14,753 nt of DNA. Source: Desulfobacteraceae bacterium. GTDB lineage: Bacteria; Desulfobacterota; Desulfobacteria; Desulfobacterales; ETH-SRB1. Each line of letters starts with the position of its first letter. The first letter of the stretch is position 1. The notes beneath the pieces were generated by a model. The model ran no database searches, was not told the origin of the DNA, and saw nothing but the letters and a program-made list of their open reading frames with translations. Below are positions 7,901 to 14,753 of this stretch, piece by piece. Both the position numbers and the translations under genes were made by a program. The stretch is from positions 1 through 14,753 of the forward strand of contig JABMRH010000057.1 of assembly GCA_013202725.1 (NCBI GenBank). Direction: 5' to 3'.

Positions 7901-8065
7901 TTATCCTTTCCATATATATTCAACAGCCTTAAAAATAGTTTTTTTATTTTATACAAACCGTCAAATCAAGCTAAATTTTTTATCAGAATATCAACATAAA
8001 AACAGATATAGAATAGTCTTACCGTTAACACAGATAAATAAATAACTGACAAGCATTTTATGTTT
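7901..8065 (-). promoter_or_regulatory. spacer likely to hold the ccs operon promoter
   Basis: This 165-bp AT-rich spacer lies between the M16 protease gene and resB, both on the minus strand. It holds a TATAAA-like -10 candidate about 50 bases upstream of resB with only a weak -35 (TTTAGC) at suitable spacing. It contains no clear terminator hairpin and no reading frame with a ribosome binding site. A promoter here is inferred from the change in function between the neighbours rather than from strong motifs. Confidence 0.2.
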
Positions 8066-10963
8066 TTAATCCCTTTGTTCCGGTTTAATAATAATTATTG
8101 CTGCTTTATCATTGTTTAGATATTTTTTTGCAAGAATAGACAGCTCATTAACTGAAATCGAGGCATAATCATCCATTATTATCCTGCTCCAGTCAAGCTG
8201 ACAAGGATGATTTTTCGATCCTGAAAGAACAGTATTCAGCCAGTAATAATTACTTTGCAGCATATCCTTTATGCCTGTAAGTGTCGGCCCGATGATACGC
8301 CTCAACTCCTCATTGTTTACTCCGGTAACGACAATATCCGATATGACTTTCTTTATTTCCCCAACCACCATGCTGCTTTGTTTTTGATCAACATGAACAA
8401 AGATTTGAAACACTCCATATCCAGAATATGCCCGGCTCGGCATGTTGTATGCAGCAAAGGAATAAGCCGCTCCCAATTTTTCCCGAATCCTTTCACGTAG
8501 CCTTTCTGAAACAATATCCGCCAACACCGAAAAAAGGCGTGTTCTATGGATATTCCACAGGTCTTCAGTTGGATATGCAACAACTACAAGACCTTTTGGA
8601 ATTTCTGTCGCAACATTTATTTCAAGTGTTTGAGCAACAGGAAATTGGGGCGATCTTAACATTTTTTGTTTATATATATCGCGTCGCTCAGGAAGGTTCC
8701 CAAGATATTTAGAGGCTATATCAACTACTGCATCAATATTAAAATCACCAACTACTGAAACATCGATTTTATCGTGCCTTAATGATGCGTCAATCCATGA
8801 TTTAACATCATTAAGGGCCAAATGTTTGAACATATTATAAGGTGGAAGCCCGAAACGGCTGTCTCCTCCGGCCAGAAAGCGCTTTCCGGTAAGACTCATG
8901 GCGCCGTCAATGGAGCTGGAAAGTTTAAGGTATTTTTGTCTGAAGCGTTCCATGGAAAGTTTATAGGCATCTGCCCTATATCCCGGATCTGCCAAATGAG
9001 CATAAAGAAGCTGAAAGAGCAACAGTACCTCTTTTGATACTGTTTTGCCTTTAAAGGAAAAACAATCTTCGGCAACTGAAAAATTAACATCTGTGTTTCT
9101 TCCTGCCAGAGCGCGTTCAATTTCATCTCTTTTAAGTTTGCCGAGTCCGCTTTCATTAATTACTTCCGCACTTAAAGCTGCAAGTCCGGGTTTATCCGCT
9201 GGTTCGACACTTCTGCCCAATCCAAAGGACAGATTAACAAGCACTTCATCAGCCTCAAAATCTGTCTTTTTCAGGGTCAGGCTGACGCCGTTCTCAAAAT
9301 CAACCTGGATAATGCCAAGTTCCGGGATCTCGGCCCTACTGCTGATTTCCCCTTTTTTTTCAGGTTCCGGCAGATAAGGAAAAACCGGCGCCTTTATTTC
9401 AACCGGTCTTGATACACCAATCATGCTGCTACTATTATATGCGGCAAGTATCATGTCTTTTGGTTTTTCATCAATACTTTTCAGCTCAGCATTTCCTGTA
9501 ACAAACACAAGCCTGTGTTCAGGCGCCCAACTCTCATTGAATGAATCATGCGCCTGCTTTAATGTCAGGGAATCAATAACCGGAGACAGAAGATCTCTTC
9601 TTTGCTTTGGAGAAAGAAAAACCATATCCGCATTGAGATGCATTATTATTTCGCGCGCCAGTAATCGGCTTTCTCGTGTCGGCGCCTTATTTACAGCATT
9701 ATCCAGCTCTGATCTGAAATCCTTTTTTACCCTTTCAAGCTCTAATTTGGTAAACCCGTGTTTCAATGCCCTTCTTAAGGTTTGCTCAAGAAGCGCAAGT
9801 GATTTCTCCCAGTTCTCAGGGCTGCTTTCCGCTGTAATCTCGGCAGATTCTATCTGATTCTTAAAAATACCGCTGCTGATGGAAGCCGAGGTAAAGGGTG
9901 TATCAGGCTTGCTTACCAATACATCCAGCCGGTTCTGAACAATTTGATCCGCAATATCTTTAATAAGTAATCTTTTCTGAAAATCAAAGGAATCCGGCTG
10001 CTGCACAATTTTTCTTATCACCTCTATGCTGACCGTGGTGTTCCCGATTTCCTTTTCAAAATGATAAAATGGTTTGATCCCTTTATGATTTATCTTGCCC
10101 AGCTCCGGTTCCGGCAAAGGGGAAGCCTTTGAAGATAGCGCAGAAAATTTTTTATTTATAAGTAAAGCAGCAGGGCCGGCATCAAAGTCTCCAGCCATTA
10201 CAAGTATCATTTTTTCCGGCCGGTACCATGTATCATAAAAATTTTTAAACATTTTACGGTCTGCATTTTTAATAAAATTTTCCAGTCCTATGGGAAATCT
10301 TTTCGATATTTTTGCTTCAGGAAACTCAAACCTCATAACTGAAACAAACCTGCGATACGACGCAGAATCACGTGTGCGCTTTTCAGCCAGGACAACACGC
10401 CGTTCTCTGTCTATCTCAGACTCCGGGAAAATAGCGCCGTCTGCAAAGTCTTTCAGCACAGTAAGTCCTTTCTCCAGACTTTGACCGTCACCCTTTGGCA
10501 AAAGTATATCATAAACAGTTTCATAATATCCTGTATGCGCATTTGCGTCAGGACCAAACTTCATTCCTATGCTCTGAAAATATTTTACAAGTTCTCCGGG
10601 CTTGAAATGGGTTGAACCACAAAAAAGCATGTGTTCAAGAAAGTGAGCCAGTCCTTGCTGCTGGTCAGATTCATGCATAGATCCAACCTGAACATTCAGA
10701 TGCATGCTCACCCTGTCCTTGGGTTTTCGGTTCTCCATCAATAGATATCTGAAGCCGTTTGGCAGCCTTCCGAACACAAGAGACGGATTCGGCAGAAGTT
10801 CGCTTTTTTCATGCGGCCACTCTGTCTGAAAGCAGGGATTGTCTCCCAAACCCTCCTCTTTCGAGGGGGAGGACAGGGTGGGGGTGGTAACTTGAAAAGA
10901 TAATGCAACTAAAAAAATAAGGCTATAGAGTAAAAATTTTAAGCCAAACAGCTTTTTCAGCAT
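8066..10963 (-). CDS. M16 family (pitrilysin-like) zinc metalloprotease, exported
   Basis: This 965-residue protein has two M16 halves. The N-terminal half carries the inverted zinc motif HXXEH as HFLEH at 107-111, with the third ligand probably E187 (76 residues after H111) in IDRERRVVLAEKR. The second half (about 545-960) lacks the motif, as usual for the non-catalytic partner domain, and shows LREKLGAAYSFAAY (about 843-856). An N-terminal hydrophobic stretch (about 5-23) is a signal peptide or anchor, placing it in the periplasm. It probably degrades peptides; the substrate is unknown. The start at ATG 10963-10961 has AAGGA eight bases upstream. Residues about 25-44, just after the signal, are encoded by a palindromic repeat-like sequence. 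It seems functionally unrelated to the ccs/qrc genes. Confidence 0.92.
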   Translation of the reverse strand: MLKKLFGLKFLLYSLIFLVALSFQVTTPTLSSPSKEEGLGDNPCFQTEWPHEKSELLPNPSLVFGRLPNGFRYLLMENRKPKDRVSMHLNVQVGSMHESDQQQGLAHFLEHMLFCGSTHFKPGELVKYFQSIGMKFGPDANAHTGYYETVYDILLPKGDGQSLEKGLTVLKDFADGAIFPESEIDRERRVVLAEKRTRDSASYRRFVSVMRFEFPEAKISKRFPIGLENFIKNADRKMFKNFYDTWYRPEKMILVMAGDFDAGPAALLINKKFSALSSKASPLPEPELGKINHKGIKPFYHFEKEIGNTTVSIEVIRKIVQQPDSFDFQKRLLIKDIADQIVQNRLDVLVSKPDTPFTSASISSGIFKNQIESAEITAESSPENWEKSLALLEQTLRRALKHGFTKLELERVKKDFRSELDNAVNKAPTRESRLLAREIIMHLNADMVFLSPKQRRDLLSPVIDSLTLKQAHDSFNESWAPEHRLVFVTGNAELKSIDEKPKDMILAAYNSSSMIGVSRPVEIKAPVFPYLPEPEKKGEISSRAEIPELGIIQVDFENGVSLTLKKTDFEADEVLVNLSFGLGRSVEPADKPGLAALSAEVINESGLGKLKRDEIERALAGRNTDVNFSVAEDCFSFKGKTVSKEVLLLFQLLYAHLADPGYRADAYKLSMERFRQKYLKLSSSIDGAMSLTGKRFLAGGDSRFGLPPYNMFKHLALNDVKSWIDASLRHDKIDVSVVGDFNIDAVVDIASKYLGNLPERRDIYKQKMLRSPQFPVAQTLEINVATEIPKGLVVVAYPTEDLWNIHRTRLFSVLADIVSERLRERIREKLGAAYSFAAYNMPSRAYSGYGVFQIFVHVDQKQSSMVVGEIKKVISDIVVTGVNNEELRRIIGPTLTGIKDMLQSNYYWLNTVLSGSKNHPCQLDWSRIIMDDYASISVNELSILAKKYLNNDKAAIIIIKPEQRD
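10842..10891. repeat. GC-rich palindromic repeat embedded in the protease coding sequence
   Basis: The plus strand reads CCTCCTCTTTCGAGGGGGAGG followed by ACAGGGTGGGGGTGG. The first part is an imperfect palindrome able to form a GC-rich hairpin, in contrast to AT-richer surroundings. It stays open in the minus-strand frame and encodes VTTPTLSSPSKEEGLGDN, directly after the signal peptide. Very similar strings (CCCCCACCC...CCCTCGAAAG...GGAGGG) are common dispersed repeats in bacterial genomes, so this looks like an inserted repeat tolerated in a flexible linker. Confidence 0.55.
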
Positions 10964-11394
10964 TGTAAAAATCCTTGTAACAATTTACGTCTTTCAAAGA
11001 GACTTTTTTGACAGGATTAACAGGATATTCAGGATTAAAAGATCAAAAGTCATCCTGTAAATCCTCATCAAAATCCCTTATCTTACGTTAACGCGGCGCA
11101 AGCGCCTGCGCTGCACGTGATTTCAACTTTCCGTTCACCAAAATTAATAACTAAACTTAAAGCCATAACCCATTCAGTTGTAAACTCTGTATGCACAACC
11201 AATGATTTTTTCAGTCAATTCTCTGTGTTTCATTTATATGCCTTTCTCAGGATTATGATTTTATGATTTACTGGATGACTAAAGTGAAACTTAAACCTTA
11301 TTTGTTTACTTGGAATAAAATCTTGTTTATCCTGTTATCCTGTCAGAAAAAATATGATCTGTTTGGGAGAGAAGAGTATATGCACCCAAAAGAA
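10964..11394. other. 431-bp gene-free region bounded by inverted ATCCTGTTAATCCTGTC-type repeats
   Basis: I see no reading frame with a credible start here. GACAGGATTAACAGGATA (11010-11027) and its near-exact inverted counterpart (11327-11344, lacking one T) lie about 300 bp apart, each preceded by a run of T on its own outer side. A third partial copy, CATCCTGTAAATCCTCAT, is at 11051-11068, and related AGGATT words occur at 11031-11036 and 11249-11254. A GC-rich patch, GCGGCGCAAGCGCCTGCGC, is at about 11093-11111. The region may be a non-autonomous inserted element or an accumulation of short dispersed repeats. Confidence 0.5.
11362..11390 (-). terminator. weak candidate terminator after the Yip1-family gene
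   Basis: Downstream of the stop at 11397-11395 on the minus strand, TTTGGG (11390-11385) and CCCAAA (11367-11362) can pair across a 17-nt loop, and a run of T follows a few bases later. The six-pair stem is short and the loop long, so this is only a tentative terminator. Confidence 0.25.
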
Positions 11395-11931
11395 TTAAAC
11401 AGGCTTTGAATAACCACCTCCTAAAACAGAAAACAAAATTATAATTATTATTGTTTGAATGACCCAGCCAATGATGCAGACACCCACAGCTCGTAATGTG
11501 CTCTGATAATCAAGGGCTTGCTTTACGGCAATAACCATAGCTATTAACATCCAAATCGAAGTGATCAGAAAAATTATTCCGGCCATTCCAGGTATGATAG
11601 CCAATACTCTAATTAATCCTGGAGAGCTTGCAAATCCGATGGTTCGCAATAGTTCACCAGGATGGGTTTTGGTCTGCGGCTCAGGAAGGATTTTAGCGCC
11701 GACAAAATATGTAATATATGCCCAGGCATACCAGGCAATGAGCGCTATGATCGTCCCGATAACGATTCCCTTTACTCCTGTAGTTCCTATTGTTCCTATG
11801 CCGGCTGCTATACTGGAAAGAACAACAACTCCCATGGCTTGGCCCATTGCTCCTTTATCAGCCTCAACCTCTTCATATAGATTAACATCGAGCTTGGCAG
11901 CACGAACAATTCGATTTATATAACTTTGCAT
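11395..11931 (-). CDS. Yip1 domain-family integral membrane protein
   Basis: This 178-residue protein begins with an amphipathic segment (about 1-30) followed by four to five hydrophobic helices, at about 31-50, 55-78, 105-140 (probably two) and 148-170. The bacterial Yip1-like hallmark is RTIGFASSPGLIRVLAIIPG at about 91-110, with ALDYQSTLRAVGVCIIGW following. Members are polytopic membrane proteins whose function in bacteria is not established. The start at ATG 11931-11929 has a strong AGGAGG five bases upstream. The gene is isolated: about 70 bp separate it from the isomerase-like gene upstream and a repeat-filled spacer follows it. The family call rests on the sequence pattern and is fairly secure; a role cannot be inferred from the neighbours. 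Confidence 0.8.
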   Translation of the reverse strand: MQSYINRIVRAAKLDVNLYEEVEADKGAMGQAMGVVVLSSIAAGIGTIGTTGVKGIVIGTIIALIAWYAWAYITYFVGAKILPEPQTKTHPGELLRTIGFASSPGLIRVLAIIPGMAGIIFLITSIWMLIAMVIAVKQALDYQSTLRAVGVCIIGWVIQTIIIIILFSVLGGGYSKPV

Positions 11932-11959
11932 TTAAACCTCCTATAGTAATATTTATTCC

Positions 11960-12000
11960 TGAGGGCTGCTGAAAAAACCTGCGGGGATGTCCCCATTGCC
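11960..12000 (-). terminator. possible terminator after the TIM-barrel gene
   Basis: Just past the stop at 12003-12001, the minus strand contains GGGGACATCCCC, a short perfect inverted repeat (four or five pairs with a tiny loop), followed by GCAGG and six T residues. The stem is short and not directly adjacent to the T run, so termination is plausible but weak. The TTTTTTCAGCAGCCC word that follows resembles common gene-end sequence. Confidence 0.35.
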
Positions 12001-12813
12001 TTACCCCTCTAATTTAATAATGCGACTAAAACGAGCCGATTCAGACAGGGCTTCAAGGCTTTGCCAGATCCATTCCTCCTGATGGGGCTCGAGGGTTATG
12101 ACAGGTCTCAGTCGATTTTCCTCCAAAAATCTGAATAAGATCTCAAAATCGATCTTTCCTGCACCGATTGCCCAATGATCATCCCATGTTCCGTCATTGT
12201 CGTGGAGATGGAGCTGTTTCAGAAAAGGCCCCAGGGACTTTAGCCAGACTTCAATGCTGGTTTCAGAGAAGACATACATGTGGCCTATATCAAAACAGAA
12301 ACCCACTGTTGTCGAGTCTAATCCTTTCATCAGCCTGAAAAGCATCTCAGGCGTTTTTTCAAAAACATTTTCAATAACCAGAATTGTACCCGTGCCTTGT
12401 ATATCATCAACAAGTGGCGTCCATGTCTCAATGGCTGTCTCAAGCCACTCTTTTTCCACTTCATGATATCTGTTTTTATCATAACCGGTATGGCAGACAA
12501 TAGACATTGGTTTAAACACCGGTATGAGGTCGAAGACCTGCCTGAGGCGCTCCCGGGTCGTTCTCAAAATCTTTTTATCCATGCCTCCAGGCGCCAGGTC
12601 ATAGAAAGGTCCATGCAGGGTAATAGAAAGACCCTCTTGTTGAAGAATAGAGGCTATCTCCGAAAAGTCTTTTTTGGAATATGTATCAATGACTCCTCCG
12701 TCAAGCGAAATCTCAGGATTAACCCTGTTCTTCAGAACCAGGGACAGATATTTTTCTTTAAGCAGACCGAATGGGATAGATATCTGGACGTTGTTTATAA
12801 TATCTTCAAACAT
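12001..12813 (-). CDS. sugar-phosphate isomerase/epimerase-family TIM barrel protein
   Basis: This 270-residue protein has the xylose-isomerase-like/AP-endonuclease-2 TIM-barrel pattern. Likely metal or catalytic residues appear in strand order: H67 (ITLHGPF), H108 (IVCHTGY), E148 (LVIENV), D175 and H178 (CFDIGHMY), H202/H204 (LHLHDNDG), H213 and E242 (ITLEPH). The family includes sugar epimerases, isomerases and endonuclease IV-type enzymes that use divalent metals; the substrate here cannot be read from sequence. The start at ATG 12813-12811 is poorly supported by its ribosome binding site: the nearest GGAG lies 17 bases upstream. However, an in-frame stop nine bases before it rules out extension, and the protein begins sensibly at the first barrel strand. 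It has no operon partner; a strong hairpin lies upstream. Confidence 0.8.
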   Translation of the reverse strand: MFEDIINNVQISIPFGLLKEKYLSLVLKNRVNPEISLDGGVIDTYSKKDFSEIASILQQEGLSITLHGPFYDLAPGGMDKKILRTTRERLRQVFDLIPVFKPMSIVCHTGYDKNRYHEVEKEWLETAIETWTPLVDDIQGTGTILVIENVFEKTPEMLFRLMKGLDSTTVGFCFDIGHMYVFSETSIEVWLKSLGPFLKQLHLHDNDGTWDDHWAIGAGKIDFEILFRFLEENRLRPVITLEPHQEEWIWQSLEALSESARFSRIIKLEG

Positions 12814-12842
12814 GGGTATTTAGATTGTTTCTCCTCTCTCTC

Positions 12843-12907
12843 AAAGACAAAAAGCCTTTAGCAAACCTGCCATGATATGCCTGGCAAGCTAAAGGCTTTT
12901 TGTCTTT
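12843..12907. terminator. strong bidirectional hairpin terminator with perfect 20-bp arms
   Basis: AAAGACAAAAAGCCTTTAGC (12843-12862) and GCTAAAGGCTTTTTGTCTTT (12888-12907) are exactly complementary over 20 bp. The 25-nt loop itself contains a small TGCCA/TGGCA stem. T-rich ends on both strands fit rho-independent termination in either direction. It lies 60 bp past the stop of the basic winged-helix gene (minus strand), so its main job is probably to end that transcript and insulate the TIM-barrel gene downstream. Confidence 0.8.
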
Positions 12908-12966
12908 ACACTAAGCCGGTTTAGCGCATAAAAAATAAACAGAAAACTTCGAAAACCTGTCAACTA

Positions 12967-13344
12967 TTATTTCTTAATATAAAGGCCGCGCTCCTTTGCG
13001 ATAATTTGCCCTTTCTTTGCAAGCTTGTAAAGAGCATTGCTGAGCTGCCTGGAAACAAGACCGGTTTTTTCTTTCAGCCCGGCAATTGTTGCTCCCTTTC
13101 TGCTTCTTTTAATTACGCCTAATACCGCTTCAAGAGCTGTCATCTGCTTTGCGGTTTTTTTCTTTACAGCTTTTTTCTTTACACTGGTTTTTTTCGCCTT
13201 TGCTGCGGTAGTTTTTACCTTTTTAGCAGCAGTTGCCTTAGGCGCTTGCAGTTTGCTTGTCTGCGTTGAAATTTTATCAACCTGCTTAGAAAGCGCTGCA
13301 AGAGACTTAGATATCGTTTTTAATTGAGCCTGCAATTTCTTCAT
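12967..13344 (-). CDS. basic coiled-coil / Lys-Ala linker / winged-helix DNA-binding-like protein
   Basis: This 125-residue protein has three visible parts. Residues 4-32 form a heptad pattern (L4, L8, I11, L15, L18, V22, I25, T29, L32), so a coiled coil and oligomerisation are likely. Residues 35-67 form a histone H1-like tail with 14 lysines, many alanines and no acidic residues. Residues 68-125 look like a small winged helix (MTALEAVLGVIKRSRKGATIAGLKEKTGLVSRQLSNALYKLAKKGQIIAKE...), with a helix-turn-helix and a basic wing. A nucleoid-associated or regulatory DNA-binding protein is the likely role; the targets are unknown. The start at ATG 13344-13342 has AAGGAGG upstream (about ten bases). 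It is monocistronic, with a strong terminator after it. It is divergent from the phosphate transporter gene but nothing shows that it regulates it. Confidence 0.75.
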   Translation of the reverse strand: MKKLQAQLKTISKSLAALSKQVDKISTQTSKLQAPKATAAKKVKTTAAKAKKTSVKKKAVKKKTAKQMTALEAVLGVIKRSRKGATIAGLKEKTGLVSRQLSNALYKLAKKGQIIAKERGLYIKK

Positions 13345-13438
13345 CTAAATACCCCTCCTTAAAATTAAGTAATTGAAAAGTTCTTTATGGTCGAAAAATA
13401 GACACGCTGCAATATGTTCAAAATTTTCATTTAAGAGA

Positions 13439-13467
13439 TTCGTAACATACACATTATTACAAGTCAA
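13439..13467 (-). promoter_or_regulatory. candidate promoter of the winged-helix gene
   Basis: On the minus strand TTGACT (13467-13462) is followed after 17 nt by TACGAA (13444-13439), about 95 bases upstream of the start codon at 13344. The -35 matches consensus at five of six positions; the -10 is weak. It lies in the 258-bp divergent spacer shared with the phosphate transporter. On the other strand a perfect TTGACA at 13487-13492 has no good -10 at normal spacing. Confidence 0.35.
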
Positions 13468-13602
13468 CAAAAAGAAGAACTAATAATTGACAATGAATAA
13501 AACTTATGCAAAATTATTTTATTAGAGTTTGCTTTTGTGGCGCATTTTCAGGCCGCCGGCTTCTTCCGACCAGACAACTAAAAAAGAAGCAACTAATTAA
13601 TA

Positions 13603-14753
13603 ATGCCAATAGAATATTATATCCTGATTGCCGGTTACATCTTAGGATTTTATATGGCCTGGAATATTGGCGCAAACGATGTCGCCAATTCCATGGCTTC
13701 TGCTGTCGGCGCAAAGGCTATTACAGTCCGGCAGGCAATCTTTATTGCTGGAATACTGAATATAGTCGGCGCAGTATTTATCGGATCCCATGTTACGAAC
13801 ACAATCCGTAAAGGCATTGTCTCGACAGAAATTCTCGCAGATCCACACATAGCGCTTATCGGCGCTCTTTCCGCTCTGCTGGCTGCCGCGTTGTGGGTAA
13901 GCTTTGCCACCTGGAAATCTTTGCCTGTATCTACAACGCATTCTATTGTAGGCGCCATGATCGGTTTTGGAATAATGGCGGGCGGGTTCTCGGTTATCAA
14001 ATGGGGTAAACTCGGCGCTGTTGTATTGAGCTGGGTCATATCCCCGGTCTTCAGCCTTGTTATTGCGTATGTAATGTTCAAGCTCATTGTAAAAATAATA
14101 CTTTCCAGGAAAGACTCATTTGCATGGGCTCTTAAATTATCACCGTTTTTTATCGGCATCGCGGTTTTTATCGTTGTTTTATCATTTCTATTTAAAACAC
14201 CGCTTGGCAAAACACTCGCAATGGGAAATCTGACTGCATTGCTCTTTGCACTTATTGTAGCGATTATTTTCGGGTTTGTGGGAATGAAACTTTTAAGCCG
14301 CTTTGTTAAGGACAGGAAAGCCGGAGCAGAGGCGATCTTCAAACGCATCCAGATCGGAACATCCTGCTACGTTGCGCTGGCTCAAGGCGCAAATGATGTG
14401 GCTAACGCAATCGGCCCTCTTGCAGTAATATATTTCCTCGTAAAAACAGGCAGTGTCGGCGCTAAGGTGCCTGTGCCTGTTTTTCTACTCCTTTTCGGAG
14501 GCATAGGAATTGCCTGCGGAATCGGCATGGCCGGCGAGCGGGTCATGGAAACTGTCGGCAAAAAAATTACAACCCTTACAAATACTCGCGGTTTTTCTGT
14601 CGATTTTGCCGCTGCAACAACTGTGCTTATCGCATCAAAAATGGGGCTCCCTGTTTCCACAACGCATGCGGCAGTTGGCGGCGTGTTAGGTGTGGGCCTT
14701 GCACGCGGGTTTGAAGCGGTAAACTTTAGAATAATCATAAAAATTATGCTTTA
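13603..14753 (+). CDS. PiT-family inorganic phosphate transporter (3' end beyond window)
   Basis: The open frame from ATG 13603 runs uninterrupted to the window end: 383 codons seen and no stop, so it is partial. Two inverted-repeat halves each carry the PiT signatures: GANDVANSM at residues 24-32 with PVSTTH at 108-113, and GANDVANAIGPLA at 262-274 with PVSTTH at 350-355. Hydrophobic helices lie between them. Such proteins import phosphate using a proton or sodium gradient at the inner membrane. An in-frame TAA at 13594-13596 and no other start codon between fix the N-terminus, although the ribosome binding site (AAGAAG, about 14 bases upstream) is weak. It is the only plus-strand gene here. 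Many relatives lie beside a PhoU-like (DUF47) gene; none is visible upstream, and the downstream side is outside the window. Confidence 0.93.
   Translation, partial: MPIEYYILIAGYILGFYMAWNIGANDVANSMASAVGAKAITVRQAIFIAGILNIVGAVFIGSHVTNTIRKGIVSTEILADPHIALIGALSALLAAALWVSFATWKSLPVSTTHSIVGAMIGFGIMAGGFSVIKWGKLGAVVLSWVISPVFSLVIAYVMFKLIVKIILSRKDSFAWALKLSPFFIGIAVFIVVLSFLFKTPLGKTLAMGNLTALLFALIVAIIFGFVGMKLLSRFVKDRKAGAEAIFKRIQIGTSCYVALAQGANDVANAIGPLAVIYFLVKTGSVGAKVPVPVFLLLFGGIGIACGIGMAGERVMETVGKKITTLTNTRGFSVDFAAATTVLIASKMGLPVSTTHAAVGGVLGVGLARGFEAVNFRIIIKIML

Noticed and set aside
9045..9377. Open frames on the plus strand within the M16 gene (also 9423-9857 and others)
   Set aside because: They are Ser/Leu-rich antisense shadows of a well-supported gene, with no ribosome binding site and no recognisable domain.
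12397..12861. 154-codon plus-strand frame spanning the TIM-barrel gene start and the hairpin
   Set aside because: It is antisense to a conserved enzyme and has no ribosome binding site or domain. Its end runs into the terminator arm.
13487..13515. TTGACA as promoter of the phosphate transporter gene
   Set aside because: The -35 is perfect, but hexamers 16-18 nt downstream (such as AAAATT) do not resemble a -10, so I did not list it as a feature.
13506..13811. Plus-strand frame overlapping the start of the phosphate transporter gene
   Set aside because: It is in a different frame from the transporter and rich in Arg/Tyr/Cys without a domain, so it is a chance frame across the leader.
13650..14348. 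232-codon open frame on the minus strand opposite the phosphate transporter (and 14382-14738)
   Set aside because: The plus-strand frame shows duplicated PiT signatures over the full length. The minus-strand translations have low-complexity Ala/Ile/Thr composition and no family features.

Overview
The window looks like a chromosomal segment from a sulfate-reducing Desulfobacterota bacterium, probably of the Desulfobacterales type. The main reason is a four-gene cluster on the minus strand. Read in transcription order it encodes a membrane-anchored multihaem cytochrome c, a Tat-exported molybdopterin-oxidoreductase-like protein, a four-cluster ferredoxin-like protein and an NrfD-type ten-helix membrane protein. 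This is the gene order and composition of the Qrc complex (QrcABCD). Qrc is known from sulfate reducers, where it takes electrons from periplasmic cytochrome c3 (fed by hydrogenases and formate dehydrogenases) and passes them to menaquinone. The spacers are AT-rich and several carry repeat-like sequence.

Layout, left to right. Bases 1-155 hold an AT-rich imperfect inverted repeat. A 50-codon membrane-protein gene at 156-308 (minus) overlaps the end of qrcD and has a near-ideal ribosome binding site. qrcD, qrcC, qrcB and qrcA follow at 289-5437. Immediately upstream in the transcription direction, and with no visible terminator, lie ccsA/resC-like (5569-6408) and resB/ccs1-like (6530-7900) genes. 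These form the System II machinery that attaches haem to exported cytochromes. A repeat-rich spacer separates ccsA from resB and supplies the last codons of resB. Next come a two-domain M16 zinc metalloprotease (8066-10963), a 431-bp gene-free stretch bounded by inverted copies of a short repeat, a Yip1-family membrane protein (11395-11931), and a sugar-phosphate isomerase/epimerase-like TIM barrel (12001-12813). A strong hairpin with perfect 20-bp arms (12843-12907) separates these from a small, very basic coiled-coil plus winged-helix protein (12967-13344). The only plus-strand gene is a PiT-family phosphate transporter starting at 13603 and running off the right end.

How the genes work together. 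The ccs genes mature c-type cytochromes, and the next genes downstream encode a five-CXXCH cytochrome and its quinone-reducing partners. Bases 7900 to 156 therefore read as one functional block: maturation plus assembly of a periplasm-facing quinone reductase. The tiny protein at its distal end is the best candidate for an undescribed component. The remaining genes look like ordinary, unconnected chromosomal genes. I found no CRISPR array, tRNA, rRNA, transposase, phage or defence genes.
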